A stretch of 23,570 nucleotides of DNA from an uncultured Acidaminococcus sp. (lineage in GTDB: Bacteria > Bacillota > Negativicutes > Acidaminococcales > Acidaminococcaceae), in NCBI GenBank assembly GCA_905213155.1, contig CAJMHI010000029.1, positions 1 to 23,570 of the forward strand, in the 5' to 3' direction. Position 1 is the stretch's first letter, and each line of letters starts with the position of its first letter. Under the pieces are notes generated by a model. That model saw only the letters and a list, made by a program, of their open reading frames with translations, ran no database searches and had not been told where the DNA came from. This document shows positions 1 to 6,968 of this stretch, one piece after another. A program made the position numbers and the translations under genes.

Positions 1-80
1 GAAGTAAACGCCACCAGATTTCGAATAAGCTGCATTTACTTTTTCATTTAACGCAGCAATGTGGCTAAGGGCGCTCTTTC

Positions 81-109
81 TTGTGCTCTGGGGAAGAAAA
101 CCGTATAAT
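81..109 (+). promoter_or_regulatory. sigma-70 type promoter of the exported-protein gene
   Basis: A -35 element TTGTGC (81-86) and a perfect -10 TATAAT (104-109) are separated by 17 bases. Transcription should start near 116, about 37 bases before the ATG at 153. This rules out the in-frame TTG at 81 as a start, because it lies inside the -35 box. Confidence 0.75.
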
Positions 110-152
110 AGGGGGAGTTAGTAGGTACAGTGGATGGACAAAGGAGCGGGCT

Positions 153-1319
153 ATGAGGCAATTTGGGTACAACAACATCATAGGGGGCTGTCTCCTGGCA
201 TGTCTTTTATTGCCCTTACCTGCCTTGGCGGAAAAGGCACCGGAAACCTCGCCCGTACCGCCTGCTGTAAAGGATTTGCAACAGCTGGCCTGGGAACGCT
301 TTCCTTCTGCCGCACTCCCGGAGCGAAGCGTGCTGGATCCTATGCATAGCGTGCGCTTTACCCTGCCCCAGGGATTTGTTCTGGAAGGCGTTTTTACCCG
401 GGGCAGCAAGGGGCAGGACGTGATGATCCGGGCCAGACGGCAGGAAGAGCTTTTTGTCTACACCGCCAGCGGAGCGAAAATGCAGACGGAAAAAGATGGC
501 AAAATTGATACCCAACCCTTTCGCAGCCGGGAACTGATGCTGGGGGTGACGCTGAAATCCTACCTGGAAGAAGCCCGCGCGAAAAAAATCCACGTACTGC
601 AACATAGCAGGGAAACCTTTGCCGGCATGCCCTGTGTCCATGTTCAGCAGGAAGAAAAGGGGAAGCGGGAAGAACGGTACTTTTTCGGGGACCGGAAAAC
701 CCTGTACAGTTTCAGCTTTCTCCTCCCGGAATCCGGCGGCGACAGCCAGCCGGACATCCATAAGGTGCTGGACAGCCTGGAAATCCCGCCTGCCTATGAA
801 CGGGTGGATATTCCGGGCAGCAAATTTTCCTACGAAGTCCCCTATGGCGGCGTGGATCTGCTGAAAAAAGCGCCGCCGGGCGATCCCCATACGTTGCTGC
901 AGCTACACCTGGATGAAAAGCTGATGACCGGTGTGATTTACCAGCCCTTGTCCAAGCTGCCGGACTATGCCGCCCTGCCAGAATCCCTGGATGGATTATC
1001 TGCCCGGGATGAGGAAAATCTGGCAAGGGTGATGACGGCGCAGCGGGAGAAGTCCTTTTGGGAAAAACGTCCCCAGGGGACGCTCCTATCCAACCGTACT
1101 TTTTTTACTAAGGTGAGAGACCGCCCCTGTATGGTGGAGGAGGTCCAAACCCCAAGGGCACTGGATAAAAGTTATGTGTTCGTAAAAAATGGGATGCTGC
1201 TCTCCCTGGATTTTGAGGTCGCTGGCGGGAAAGATACCCAGGCGATGCTGGATCACATGGCGCAGAGCCTTGCAGAAAACAAGAAAGAAGGCCGTAAAAA
1301 TGGACGGGCAGGAATTTGA
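153..1319 (+). CDS. Exported protein with two tandem PsbP/DcrB-like repeats, function unknown
   Basis: A 388-residue protein with a Sec signal peptide: a hydrophobic core at residues 9-24 and an A-L-A cleavage site near 26, so it is probably periplasmic. An L-L-A-C stretch inside the core could be a lipobox, but the hydrophobic stretch continues past it, so signal peptidase I is more likely. I see two similar halves. Each has an F-x-x-P or Y-x-x-P opening, one cysteine in a matching place (M-P-C-V and R-P-C-M), a hydrophobic strand near its end (L-Y-S-F-S-F and L-S-L-D-F) and a closing helix (H-K-V-L-D-S-L and L-D-H-M-A-Q-S-L). This looks like a duplicated PsbP/DcrB-like fold, which is inference. 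The start at 153 is chosen because AAGGAG (141-146) sits 6 bases upstream. The 3' end overlaps the sirtuin gene by 20 bases. No function can be assigned. Confidence 0.8.
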   Translation: MRQFGYNNIIGGCLLACLLLPLPALAEKAPETSPVPPAVKDLQQLAWERFPSAALPERSVLDPMHSVRFTLPQGFVLEGVFTRGSKGQDVMIRARRQEELFVYTASGAKMQTEKDGKIDTQPFRSRELMLGVTLKSYLEEARAKKIHVLQHSRETFAGMPCVHVQQEEKGKREERYFFGDRKTLYSFSFLLPESGGDSQPDIHKVLDSLEIPPAYERVDIPGSKFSYEVPYGGVDLLKKAPPGDPHTLLQLHLDEKLMTGVIYQPLSKLPDYAALPESLDGLSARDEENLARVMTAQREKSFWEKRPQGTLLSNRTFFTKVRDRPCMVEEVQTPRALDKSYVFVKNGMLLSLDFEVAGGKDTQAMLDHMAQSLAENKKEGRKNGRAGI

Positions 1320-2073
1320 AAAAAATATTGCAACCTTGGATGCCTGGATTCAGGACGCCCCAAAGATTACATTCTTTGGGGGTGCCGGGGTCTCCACCGC
1401 CAGCGGAATACCGGATTTTCGCAGCAAAGACGGCTTGTATAACCAGCATGATATCCGCTTTGACAAGTACCAGCCGGAATATCTGCTAAGCCACAGCTGC
1501 CTTGTGAACGAGCCGAAGGTGTATTTTGAATTTCACCGGCAGAAACTGGATACCCGGAAGATTAAGCCCAATGCGGCCCATTATTATCTGGCGGCGTTGG
1601 AAAAAGAGGGAAAGCTTCTGGGCATTGTCACACAGAATATCGACGGGCTGCACCAGAAAGCCGGCAGTAAGAAGGTCTATGAAATCCATGGCAGCGCCCT
1701 GCGGAACTATTGCATGCAGTGCGGCAAGACCTATCCTGCAGATGCCATTTTTGACTCCAAAGAACCGGTGCCTCACTGCGCCTGTGGCGGGGTGATCCGG
1801 CCGGACATTACCTTATATGAGGAAATGCTGCCGGAAGAGGCCGTGGAAAAAGCGGTGCAGGCTATCTCTCAGGCGGATCTTTTGCTGATTGCCGGGACCA
1901 GCCTTACAGTGTATCCTGCGGCTTCGTTTATCCATTATTTTCACGGAAAACGCCTGGTGATCTTAAACCGGGATCCCCTTCAGGTGCAGCTAGCGGCGGA
2001 GACGCTGGTATTCCGTGAAAATATGGAAACGGTGTTCCGGGCCCTGGCCCAAAAAGAGGGCATCCCATTGTAA
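1300..2073 (+). CDS. cobB: NAD-dependent protein deacylase, Sir2 family
   Basis: A 257-residue sirtuin that removes acyl groups from lysines using NAD, giving nicotinamide and O-acetyl-ADP-ribose. Visible motifs are the NAD-binding GAGVSTASGIPDF (28-40), Q-N-I-D (112-115), the catalytic H130, four zinc-type cysteines (C138, C141, C160, C162), and G-T-S-L-x-V-x-P near 213. The Tyr/Arg pair that marks SIRT5/CobB-like desuccinylases appears as Phe and His in my hand alignment, so deacetylation is the likelier activity. That is tentative. The start at 1300 lies inside the end of the exported-protein gene in another frame, with only a weak purine-rich ribosome site (1281-1290). The two genes are therefore probably translationally coupled. 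The in-frame start at 1189 would add 37 non-homologous residues and is rejected. Length is typical of the family. Confidence 0.93.
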   Translation: MDGQEFEKNIATLDAWIQDAPKITFFGGAGVSTASGIPDFRSKDGLYNQHDIRFDKYQPEYLLSHSCLVNEPKVYFEFHRQKLDTRKIKPNAAHYYLAALEKEGKLLGIVTQNIDGLHQKAGSKKVYEIHGSALRNYCMQCGKTYPADAIFDSKEPVPHCACGGVIRPDITLYEEMLPEEAVEKAVQAISQADLLLIAGTSLTVYPAASFIHYFHGKRLVILNRDPLQVQLAAETLVFRENMETVFRALAQKEGIPL

Positions 2074-2098
2074 AGTTGGTGCCTTTCTTGGGCGCATG

Positions 2099-2107
2099 TG
2101 CTATAAT
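2099..2107 (+). promoter_or_regulatory. Extended -10 promoter of serS
   Basis: TGCTATAAT (2099-2107) is a perfect extended -10. No good -35 lies at 16-18 bases; TTGGTG at 2076-2081 is 20 bases away. The gap to serS is too short for a T-box leader, and none of the T-box core is seen. Confidence 0.65.
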
Positions 2108-2141
2108 AAGTGGAAATTGTAAATATTTTGGGGGTATGGGT

Positions 2142-3416
2142 ATGTTAGATCTGAAATTTGTCCGGGACAACACGGAAGCGGTTGCCCAGGCTTTGCAAAA
2201 CCGCCACGCTAAAGTGGATCTGGAAGAATTTAAGAAACTGGACGCGCGCCGCCGGGAGCTGATTCAGGAAGTGGAAGCTGACAAGAGCACCCGGAATGCG
2301 GTCAGCGGGGAAATCAGCCAGCTGAAAAGAAAAGGCGAGGATGCCACGGAAAAGATTGCCGCTATGCGTGCCCTGGGGGATAAAATTGATGCGGCAGATG
2401 CCCAGTTAAAAGAAGTGGAAGAACGGCTTCAGGCTGTGATGCTCACCATTCCTAACATGCCAGCACCGGACGTGCCGGTGGGCAAGGACGATACGGAAAA
2501 CCCGGAAGTCCGGAAATGGGGCGAACTCCCGCAATTTTCTTTTGCGCCCAAAGCCCATTGGGAAATCGGGGAAAATCTGGGAATTCTGGACTCCGAACGG
2601 GCGGCCAAGGTGTCCGGTGCCCGCTTCTATTACTATAAAGGCGCCGGCGCACGGCTGGAACGGGCCGTGTATAATTTCATGCTGGACCAGCATACCCAGA
2701 AAGACGGCTATCTGGAAGTGATTCCGCCCTATATTGTAAATACGGCCTCTATGACCGGGACGGGGCAACTGCCTAAATTCCACGAAGATATGTACAAGGT
2801 GGAAGGGCAGGATATGTACCTGATTCCTACGGCAGAAGTGCCCCTTACCAACTACTACCGGAATGAAATCTTAGACGGGAGCCAGCTCCCTGTGTATCTC
2901 ACAGCCATGACACCCTGCTTCAGGGCCGAAGCGGGCAGCGCCGGGAAGGATACCCGGGGCCTGATCCGGCAGCATCAGTTCCACAAAGTAGAAATGGTAA
3001 AATTCTGCACCCCGGAAACCAGCTATGCAGAACTGGAAAAACTGGTAGGCAATGCAGAAGATATTCTGAAAGCCCTGAAACTGCCCTACCATGTAGTGTG
3101 CCTATGCACCGGGGATCTGGGATTTTCTGCTTCCAAGTGCTATGATATTGAGGTATGGTTCCCGCAGCAGAACAAGTACCGGGAGATTTCTTCCTGCTCC
3201 AATACGGAAGCGTTCCAGGCCCGCCGGGCCAACATCCGGTTCCGCCGGGATCCCCAGAGCAAACCGGAATATGTCCACACACTGAACGGCTCCGGGCTGG
3301 CAGTAGGCCGTACCGTAGCAGCCATCCTGGAAAATTACCAGCAGGCAGATGGCAGCGTGGTCGTACCGGAAGTGCTCCGTCCTTATATGGGCTGCGATGT
3401 CATTAAAGGCCTGTAA
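2142..3416 (+). CDS. serS: Serine--tRNA ligase
   Basis: A 424-residue class II aminoacyl-tRNA synthetase that charges tRNA-Ser (and tRNA-Sec where present) with serine in the cytoplasm. The N-terminus MLDLKFVRDN is the family's usual start, followed by the coiled-coil tRNA-binding arm (about residues 30-100). The catalytic core carries motif 2 (F-R-x-E-A-G-S-x-G-x-D-T-R-G-L-I-R-x-H-Q-F) and motif 3 (N-G-S-G-L-A-V-G-R-T), both intact. ATG 2142 is chosen over ATG 2136 because the GGGGG run (2130-2134) is 7 bases from 2142 and only 1 base from 2136. The gene has its own promoter and a downstream terminator, so it appears monocistronic. Confidence 0.97.
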   Translation: MLDLKFVRDNTEAVAQALQNRHAKVDLEEFKKLDARRRELIQEVEADKSTRNAVSGEISQLKRKGEDATEKIAAMRALGDKIDAADAQLKEVEERLQAVMLTIPNMPAPDVPVGKDDTENPEVRKWGELPQFSFAPKAHWEIGENLGILDSERAAKVSGARFYYYKGAGARLERAVYNFMLDQHTQKDGYLEVIPPYIVNTASMTGTGQLPKFHEDMYKVEGQDMYLIPTAEVPLTNYYRNEILDGSQLPVYLTAMTPCFRAEAGSAGKDTRGLIRQHQFHKVEMVKFCTPETSYAELEKLVGNAEDILKALKLPYHVVCLCTGDLGFSASKCYDIEVWFPQQNKYREISSCSNTEAFQARRANIRFRRDPQSKPEYVHTLNGSGLAVGRTVAAILENYQQADGSVVVPEVLRPYMGCDVIKGL

Positions 3417-3453
3417 AAAAAAGTAACGATTGTCACAATTGAATAAAATTGCA

Positions 3454-3484
3454 GCACCCGTTGGATAAAGCGGGTGCTTTCTTT
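3454..3484 (+). terminator. Rho-independent terminator of serS
   Basis: GCACCCG (3454-3460) pairs perfectly with CGGGTGC (3471-3477) around a 10-base loop and is followed by TTTCTTT. It lies 38 bases after the serS stop. Confidence 0.85.
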
Positions 3485-3719
3485 GTGGTAAGAACTGCTA
3501 TACGGGCTCATACTCTTATATACGCCATATTTTGGCCAAAAGCGAAAAATGTGCAGATTTTTGATTAAAACAGAAACAATGCATATTTTCCTTTGTTCTT
3601 CTTCAAGCTCCTCAAATCTCCTTCATTTTCCTTCATTTTCCTCTTGCAGTTTCTTTCAAGTAGTGTATAATGAAGAACGAATCAAGAGACCGCTACAGGT
3701 CCCAAAAGGGGGATTGATC
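3485..3719 (+). promoter_or_regulatory. Leader and promoter region of the decarboxylase gene
   Basis: No gene is seen between the serS terminator and the decarboxylase start. The region holds a 12-base perfect palindrome TTTTGGCCAAAA (3530-3541), a long pyrimidine-rich tract (about 3590-3660) with two tandem CTTCATTTTC units (3621-3640), and a promoter: -35 TTGCAG (3644-3649), 16-base spacer, -10 TATAAT (3666-3671). The ribosome site AAGGGGG (3706-3712) is 7 bases from the ATG at 3720. An open reading frame runs back to an ATG at 3549, but the promoter lies inside it, so that longer start is rejected. Confidence 0.65.
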
Positions 3720-4895
3720 ATGAACGAACAAAGTTTTTTCCAATTGTCCCAGGAAGCCGTTGCCAGTCTGGCAGAACGCTATGAGACGCCGCTGCTGGTG
3801 CTTTCTTTAGAACAGGTTGAGAAAAACTATGATTTGCTCCACAAATATTTTCCTAGAATGGAAATTCACTATGCAATGAAAGCCAACCCGGATCTGAGGA
3901 TCCTGGAGCTTATGATTAATAAAGGAGCCAGTTTTGACGTTGCCAGCGATGGGGAAATCCGCACCCTGCAGCAGCTAGGGGTGGACGGCAAAAAGATGAT
4001 TTATGCCAACCCCATTAAAATGGATGCCGGATTTAATGCCTGCAACGATGCTGGTGTGTACCGGATGACCTTTGACAGCGAAAGCGAAATCGAAAAGATC
4101 GCGGCCCACTGCCCTGGTGCGGAGGTGCTGCTGCGGCTGCGGATTGATAATCCTAAAGCCCATGTGGACTTGAACAAAAAATTCGGCGCCCCCCGGGAAA
4201 AGGCCCTGCACCTTATGCGTAAAGCCAAAGCTGCCGGGCTGGATGTGGCGGGTATTGCCTTTCATGTGGGCAGCCAGGTGACGGTGGCCGATCCGTATTT
4301 CCATGCCATGGATGTAACCAAGAGCGTGATGCAGGAAGCACGGAAAGCAGGCCTTTCCATGCGCGTCCTGGATATCGGCGGCGGATTTCCCATTCCTGAG
4401 ACGGGGATTCACTATAACCTGAATGCCATGCTGTCCCAGATTTCCGCCCGTTTGGATGAAGATTTCCCGGATCTGGAAATCTGGGCTGAACCGGGCCGGT
4501 ATATGTGCGGTACGGCAGTAAATTTAATCACCCGGGTTATCGGAGTCAATGCCCGGAATGGACAGACCTGGTATTTTTTGGATGACGGGATTTATGGCAC
4601 GTTTTCCGGCGTGATTTTTGACCAGTGGGATTACAAACTGATCAGCTTCAAGCAGGGGAAACGCAAAATTCGGGCCACTTTTGCCGGGCCCAGCTGTGAT
4701 TCCCTGGATATTATGTTCCGGGGAAAAATGACCCAGCCGCTGGAAGTGGGGGATCTGCTTCTGGTACCGGTGTGCGGGGCCTATACCTCCGCTTCTGCTA
4801 CCACCTTTAACGGATTCCGGAAAGCCCGGACCGTGATTTGGGAAGAAGTGCGGGACGCCTTGGGGCTGGAAGACCGGATGGCTGTTGCCATCTAA
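3720..4895 (+). CDS. ldc: Lysine/ornithine decarboxylase, PLP fold type III (Selenomonas type)
   Basis: A 391-residue PLP-dependent decarboxylase of the alanine-racemase fold, close to eukaryotic-type ornithine decarboxylases and, by recall, to Selenomonas ruminantium lysine/ornithine decarboxylase, with which it shares the string EPGRYMCGTAVNL. It should release cadaverine from lysine and/or putrescine from ornithine. Visible residues are the PLP lysine K54 in YAMKANP, FHVGSQ, the glycine-rich phosphate loop D-I-G-G-G-F-P, D-D-G-I-Y-G-x-F-S-G, the second-subunit cysteine C326 in G-P-S-C-D-S, and the C-terminal aromatic-rich A-Y-T-S-A-S-A-T-T-F-N-G-F. Three residues just before FYAMK in the Selenomonas enzyme (A-G-V) are M-E-I here, so substrate preference cannot be read off. 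In Negativicutes the diamine is linked to peptidoglycan D-glutamate and anchors the outer membrane; the wall-salvage genes next door fit that role. Biosynthetic polyamine production is the alternative. Confidence 0.9.
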   Translation: MNEQSFFQLSQEAVASLAERYETPLLVLSLEQVEKNYDLLHKYFPRMEIHYAMKANPDLRILELMINKGASFDVASDGEIRTLQQLGVDGKKMIYANPIKMDAGFNACNDAGVYRMTFDSESEIEKIAAHCPGAEVLLRLRIDNPKAHVDLNKKFGAPREKALHLMRKAKAAGLDVAGIAFHVGSQVTVADPYFHAMDVTKSVMQEARKAGLSMRVLDIGGGFPIPETGIHYNLNAMLSQISARLDEDFPDLEIWAEPGRYMCGTAVNLITRVIGVNARNGQTWYFLDDGIYGTFSGVIFDQWDYKLISFKQGKRKIRATFAGPSCDSLDIMFRGKMTQPLEVGDLLLVPVCGAYTSASATTFNGFRKARTVIWEEVRDALGLEDRMAVAI

Positions 4896-4910
4896 ATAAA
4901 GTGCAAGTAC

Positions 4911-4956
4911 AAAAGGAGCCTGTGTGTATCAATGCTGGTACACACAGGCTCCTTTT
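4911..4956. terminator. Bidirectional terminator between ldc and nagA
   Basis: An 18-bp perfect stem (4911-4928 with 4939-4956) surrounds a 10-base loop, with AAAA at one end and TTTT at the other, so it can act on both strands. The nagA stop codon (4929-4931, minus strand) lies in the loop, and the last codons of nagA form one arm. Confidence 0.9.
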
Positions 4957-6068
4957 ACATAGGTGCGGGAAATGGTAAAGGTTTCATCAAAGAAAACCAA
5001 ATCCGCTCGTTTCCCTTCTGCCAGACTGCCCCGGTCACGCAGTCCCAGTTCTGTTGCCGGATTGAGGGAAGCGGCCCGTACTGCTTCTGGAAGGGACAAG
5101 TGAGCAAATTCTTTTAGATTTTTAACGCCCAGGTGCATGGACAGCACGCTGGCCGCCAGTGTCCCGTCCTGCAGCGTGGCACGAAGACCTTTTACGTAGA
5201 CCTTGTGTCCGCCCAGCTCGCTTTCCCCGTCCCCCATGAGACAGGCCCGCAGGGAATCGGTGACAAGGACGATATGATCAGGGCTCTTGGCTTTTACTGC
5301 CAGCGCAATGGCGGCAGGATGGATGTGAATGCCATCGCAGATGAGCTCGCAGATAAAGGGCAGCGTTAGCGCCGCCCCGGCAAGGCCCGGCTCCCGGTGG
5401 TGGAAGGGGCGCATGGCGTTAAACAAATGGGTGATGTGGCTGGCACCATTGGCATAGGCAGCGGCTGCTTCCTCATAGGTGGCGTTACTGTGCCCTAGAG
5501 AAACCAGAATGCCGTTTTCCCGGCAGCGGCGGATAAAAGCCGCTGGCTCTGCCAAATTTTCCGGGGCCAGGGTAATAATTTTAATACAGCCAGCATAGGG
5601 CGCCACTAGCTCCCAATGGGCTTTTTGGATGTTGCTGGCTTCTTGGGAACCTTTATAGGCCGTACTGATAAAGGGGCCTTCCATATTGACGCCTAAGATT
5701 TCTGCTCCGGCAAAGTGTTTTTCTGTGCAAGCGGCAATATTGGCGAGGGCTGTGCGGATTTTTTCTTCTGTTTCCGTCATGGTGGTGGGCAAAAATCCGG
5801 TTACGCCGGTCGCAGGAAGCATCCGGCACATCTGTTTCAGGGCTTCTTCTGTGCCGTCCATGGTATCGCTGCCGCCGATGCCGTGGATGTGCAGGTTAAT
5901 AAAGCCGGGAGAAATGTATTGCCCTTTGGCGTCAATACACTCCGTGCCGGCAGGAAGTTGCTCTTTTTTTAATGGGGCAATGCGGCGAATCCTGGTATCG
6001 AATAACAGGGTTTGTCCCGTAAGGATTTCCTGTGGTAAAATAAGTTTACCATTGACAATGGCTTTCAT
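4929..6068 (-). CDS. nagA: N-acetylglucosamine-6-phosphate deacetylase
   Basis: A 379-residue amidohydrolase that converts GlcNAc-6-phosphate to glucosamine-6-phosphate and acetate in the cytoplasm. Motifs in order are H60-x-H62 (N-L-H-I-H-G), the metal ligand E130 (M-E-G-P-F), the histidine in S-L-G-H-S-N-A-T, T-H-L-F-N-A-M-R-P-F-H-H-R-E-P-G, D-G-I-H-I-H-P, and the catalytic aspartate in V-T-D-S-L-R-A. The more usual V-T-D-A-M is V-T-D-S-L here, and G-T-L-A-G-S is G-T-L-A-A-S, both small changes. AAAGGAG lies 6 bases before the ATG. The gene is divergent from murQ and deacetylates the GlcNAc-6-phosphate that MurQ produces. Its partner nagB (glucosamine-6-phosphate deaminase) is not in the window. 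Confidence 0.96.
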   Translation of the reverse strand: MKAIVNGKLILPQEILTGQTLLFDTRIRRIAPLKKEQLPAGTECIDAKGQYISPGFINLHIHGIGGSDTMDGTEEALKQMCRMLPATGVTGFLPTTMTETEEKIRTALANIAACTEKHFAGAEILGVNMEGPFISTAYKGSQEASNIQKAHWELVAPYAGCIKIITLAPENLAEPAAFIRRCRENGILVSLGHSNATYEEAAAAYANGASHITHLFNAMRPFHHREPGLAGAALTLPFICELICDGIHIHPAAIALAVKAKSPDHIVLVTDSLRACLMGDGESELGGHKVYVKGLRATLQDGTLAASVLSMHLGVKNLKEFAHLSLPEAVRAASLNPATELGLRDRGSLAEGKRADLVFFDETFTISRTYVKGACVYQH

Positions 6069-6101
6069 AGCGATCTCCTTTGGTGGTCTGTGTCAGCCTT
6101 T

Positions 6102-6110
6102 ATTATAGCA
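6102..6110 (-). promoter_or_regulatory. Extended -10 promoter of nagA, in the nagA-murQ divergent gap
   Basis: On the minus strand, TGCTATAAT runs from 6110 down to 6102, 34 bases before the nagA ATG. The opposite strand has only a weak TATTAT (6101-6106) that could serve murQ. The 63-base gap leaves room for one shared regulator site, but I see no clear operator dyad. Confidence 0.6.
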
Positions 6111-6131
6111 TGATGGGAGAGAAAAAAGCGG

Positions 6132-6968
6132 ATGATTGATCTGGAGAAACTCTCCACGGAACAGCGGAATCCTGCCTCCGTGGATATTGATACCCTTTCC
6201 ACGGAAGAACTGGTGACGCTGATCAACCAGGAAGATCACAAGGTAGCAGATGCGGTGCAGGAAATCCTGCCGGAAATCGCCCAGGCGGTGAATCTGGTGG
6301 CCGACCGGCTGCAGCATGGCGGGCGGTTGTTCTATATGGGCAGCGGTACGTCCGGACGGCTGGGCATTTTGGACGCAGTGGAGTGCCCGCCCACCTACAG
6401 CACCGATCCGGAAATGGTGCAGGGGCTGATTGCCGGCGGCAGGGAAGCCATCTTTCGCGCCAAAGAAGGGGCGGAAGACAGTGAAACGCAAGGGCGGAAA
6501 GATATCCGGGAAAAAGACCTGCGCCCGGTGGATGTGGTGATGGGTATCAGCGCTTCCGGCCGCACGCCCTATGTGCTGGGAGGCATGGCAGAAGCCAAGG
6601 CCTACGGCTGCCTCGTGCTGGGGCTTTGCTGCAGTGAAAATTCTGCTATGGCGGCCTATGCGGATCTTTTGCTCACCGTGCTGCCAGGGCCGGAAGTGAT
6701 TACCGGCTCCACCCGGATGAAGGCGGGAACCGCCACCAAAATGGTACTGAATATGTTGACCACCGGCGTGATGGTGCAGCTGGGAAAAGTCCGGGGCAAT
6801 TTGATGATCGACGTGAAGGCCACCAACGAAAAACTTTTGGAGCGTGCCATTCGTATTATCTGCACGGTGACAGGCTGTGATCGGGAAAGCGCACGGCTGC
6901 GCCTGGCCAATAACCAGGGCAGTGCCCGAAAGGCCGTGGAAGAATGGGAGCGCAGCCATGGAAAATGA
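6132..6968 (+). CDS. murQ: N-acetylmuramic acid 6-phosphate etherase
   Basis: A 278-residue SIS-fold lyase that removes D-lactate from MurNAc-6-phosphate to give GlcNAc-6-phosphate. The sugar-phosphate loops G-S-G-T-S-G-R-L-G and S-A-S-G-R-T-P-Y-V-L-G are intact, as is the catalytic-region D-A-V-E-C-P-P-T-Y. The family's T-E-x-R-N-P-x-S opening is present as T-E-Q-R-N-P-A-S, and the C-terminal helical part carries G-S-T-R-M-K-A-G-T-A-T-K. A purine run GGGAGA (6115-6120) 11 bases upstream is the likely ribosome site. The gene is first in a three-gene unit; its last 11 bases overlap the start of the PTS gene, which indicates coupled translation. Confidence 0.97.
   Translation: MIDLEKLSTEQRNPASVDIDTLSTEELVTLINQEDHKVADAVQEILPEIAQAVNLVADRLQHGGRLFYMGSGTSGRLGILDAVECPPTYSTDPEMVQGLIAGGREAIFRAKEGAEDSETQGRKDIREKDLRPVDVVMGISASGRTPYVLGGMAEAKAYGCLVLGLCCSENSAMAAYADLLLTVLPGPEVITGSTRMKAGTATKMVLNMLTTGVMVQLGKVRGNLMIDVKATNEKLLERAIRIICTVTGCDRESARLRLANNQGSARKAVEEWERSHGK

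Noticed and set aside
1..120. A minus-strand open frame at the left edge whose translation looks protein-like (A-A-L-N-E-K-V-N-A-A-Y)
   Set aside because: It has no ATG, GTG or TTG start in frame before the stop near 120 and is too short to judge. It may be the remnant or edge of a gene outside the window.
216..890. A 224-residue minus-strand frame opposite the exported-protein gene
   Set aside because: It is a shadow of a gene with a clear signal peptide, promoter and ribosome site, and the translation shows no family motifs.
2074..2141. T-box leader before serS
   Set aside because: The gap is only 68 bases and lacks the T-box core sequence; a plain extended -10 promoter explains it.
6093..6959. 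A 288-residue minus-strand frame opposite murQ
   Set aside because: murQ is unmistakable on the other strand. This frame is rich in His, Gln and Pro, as expected of antisense translation.
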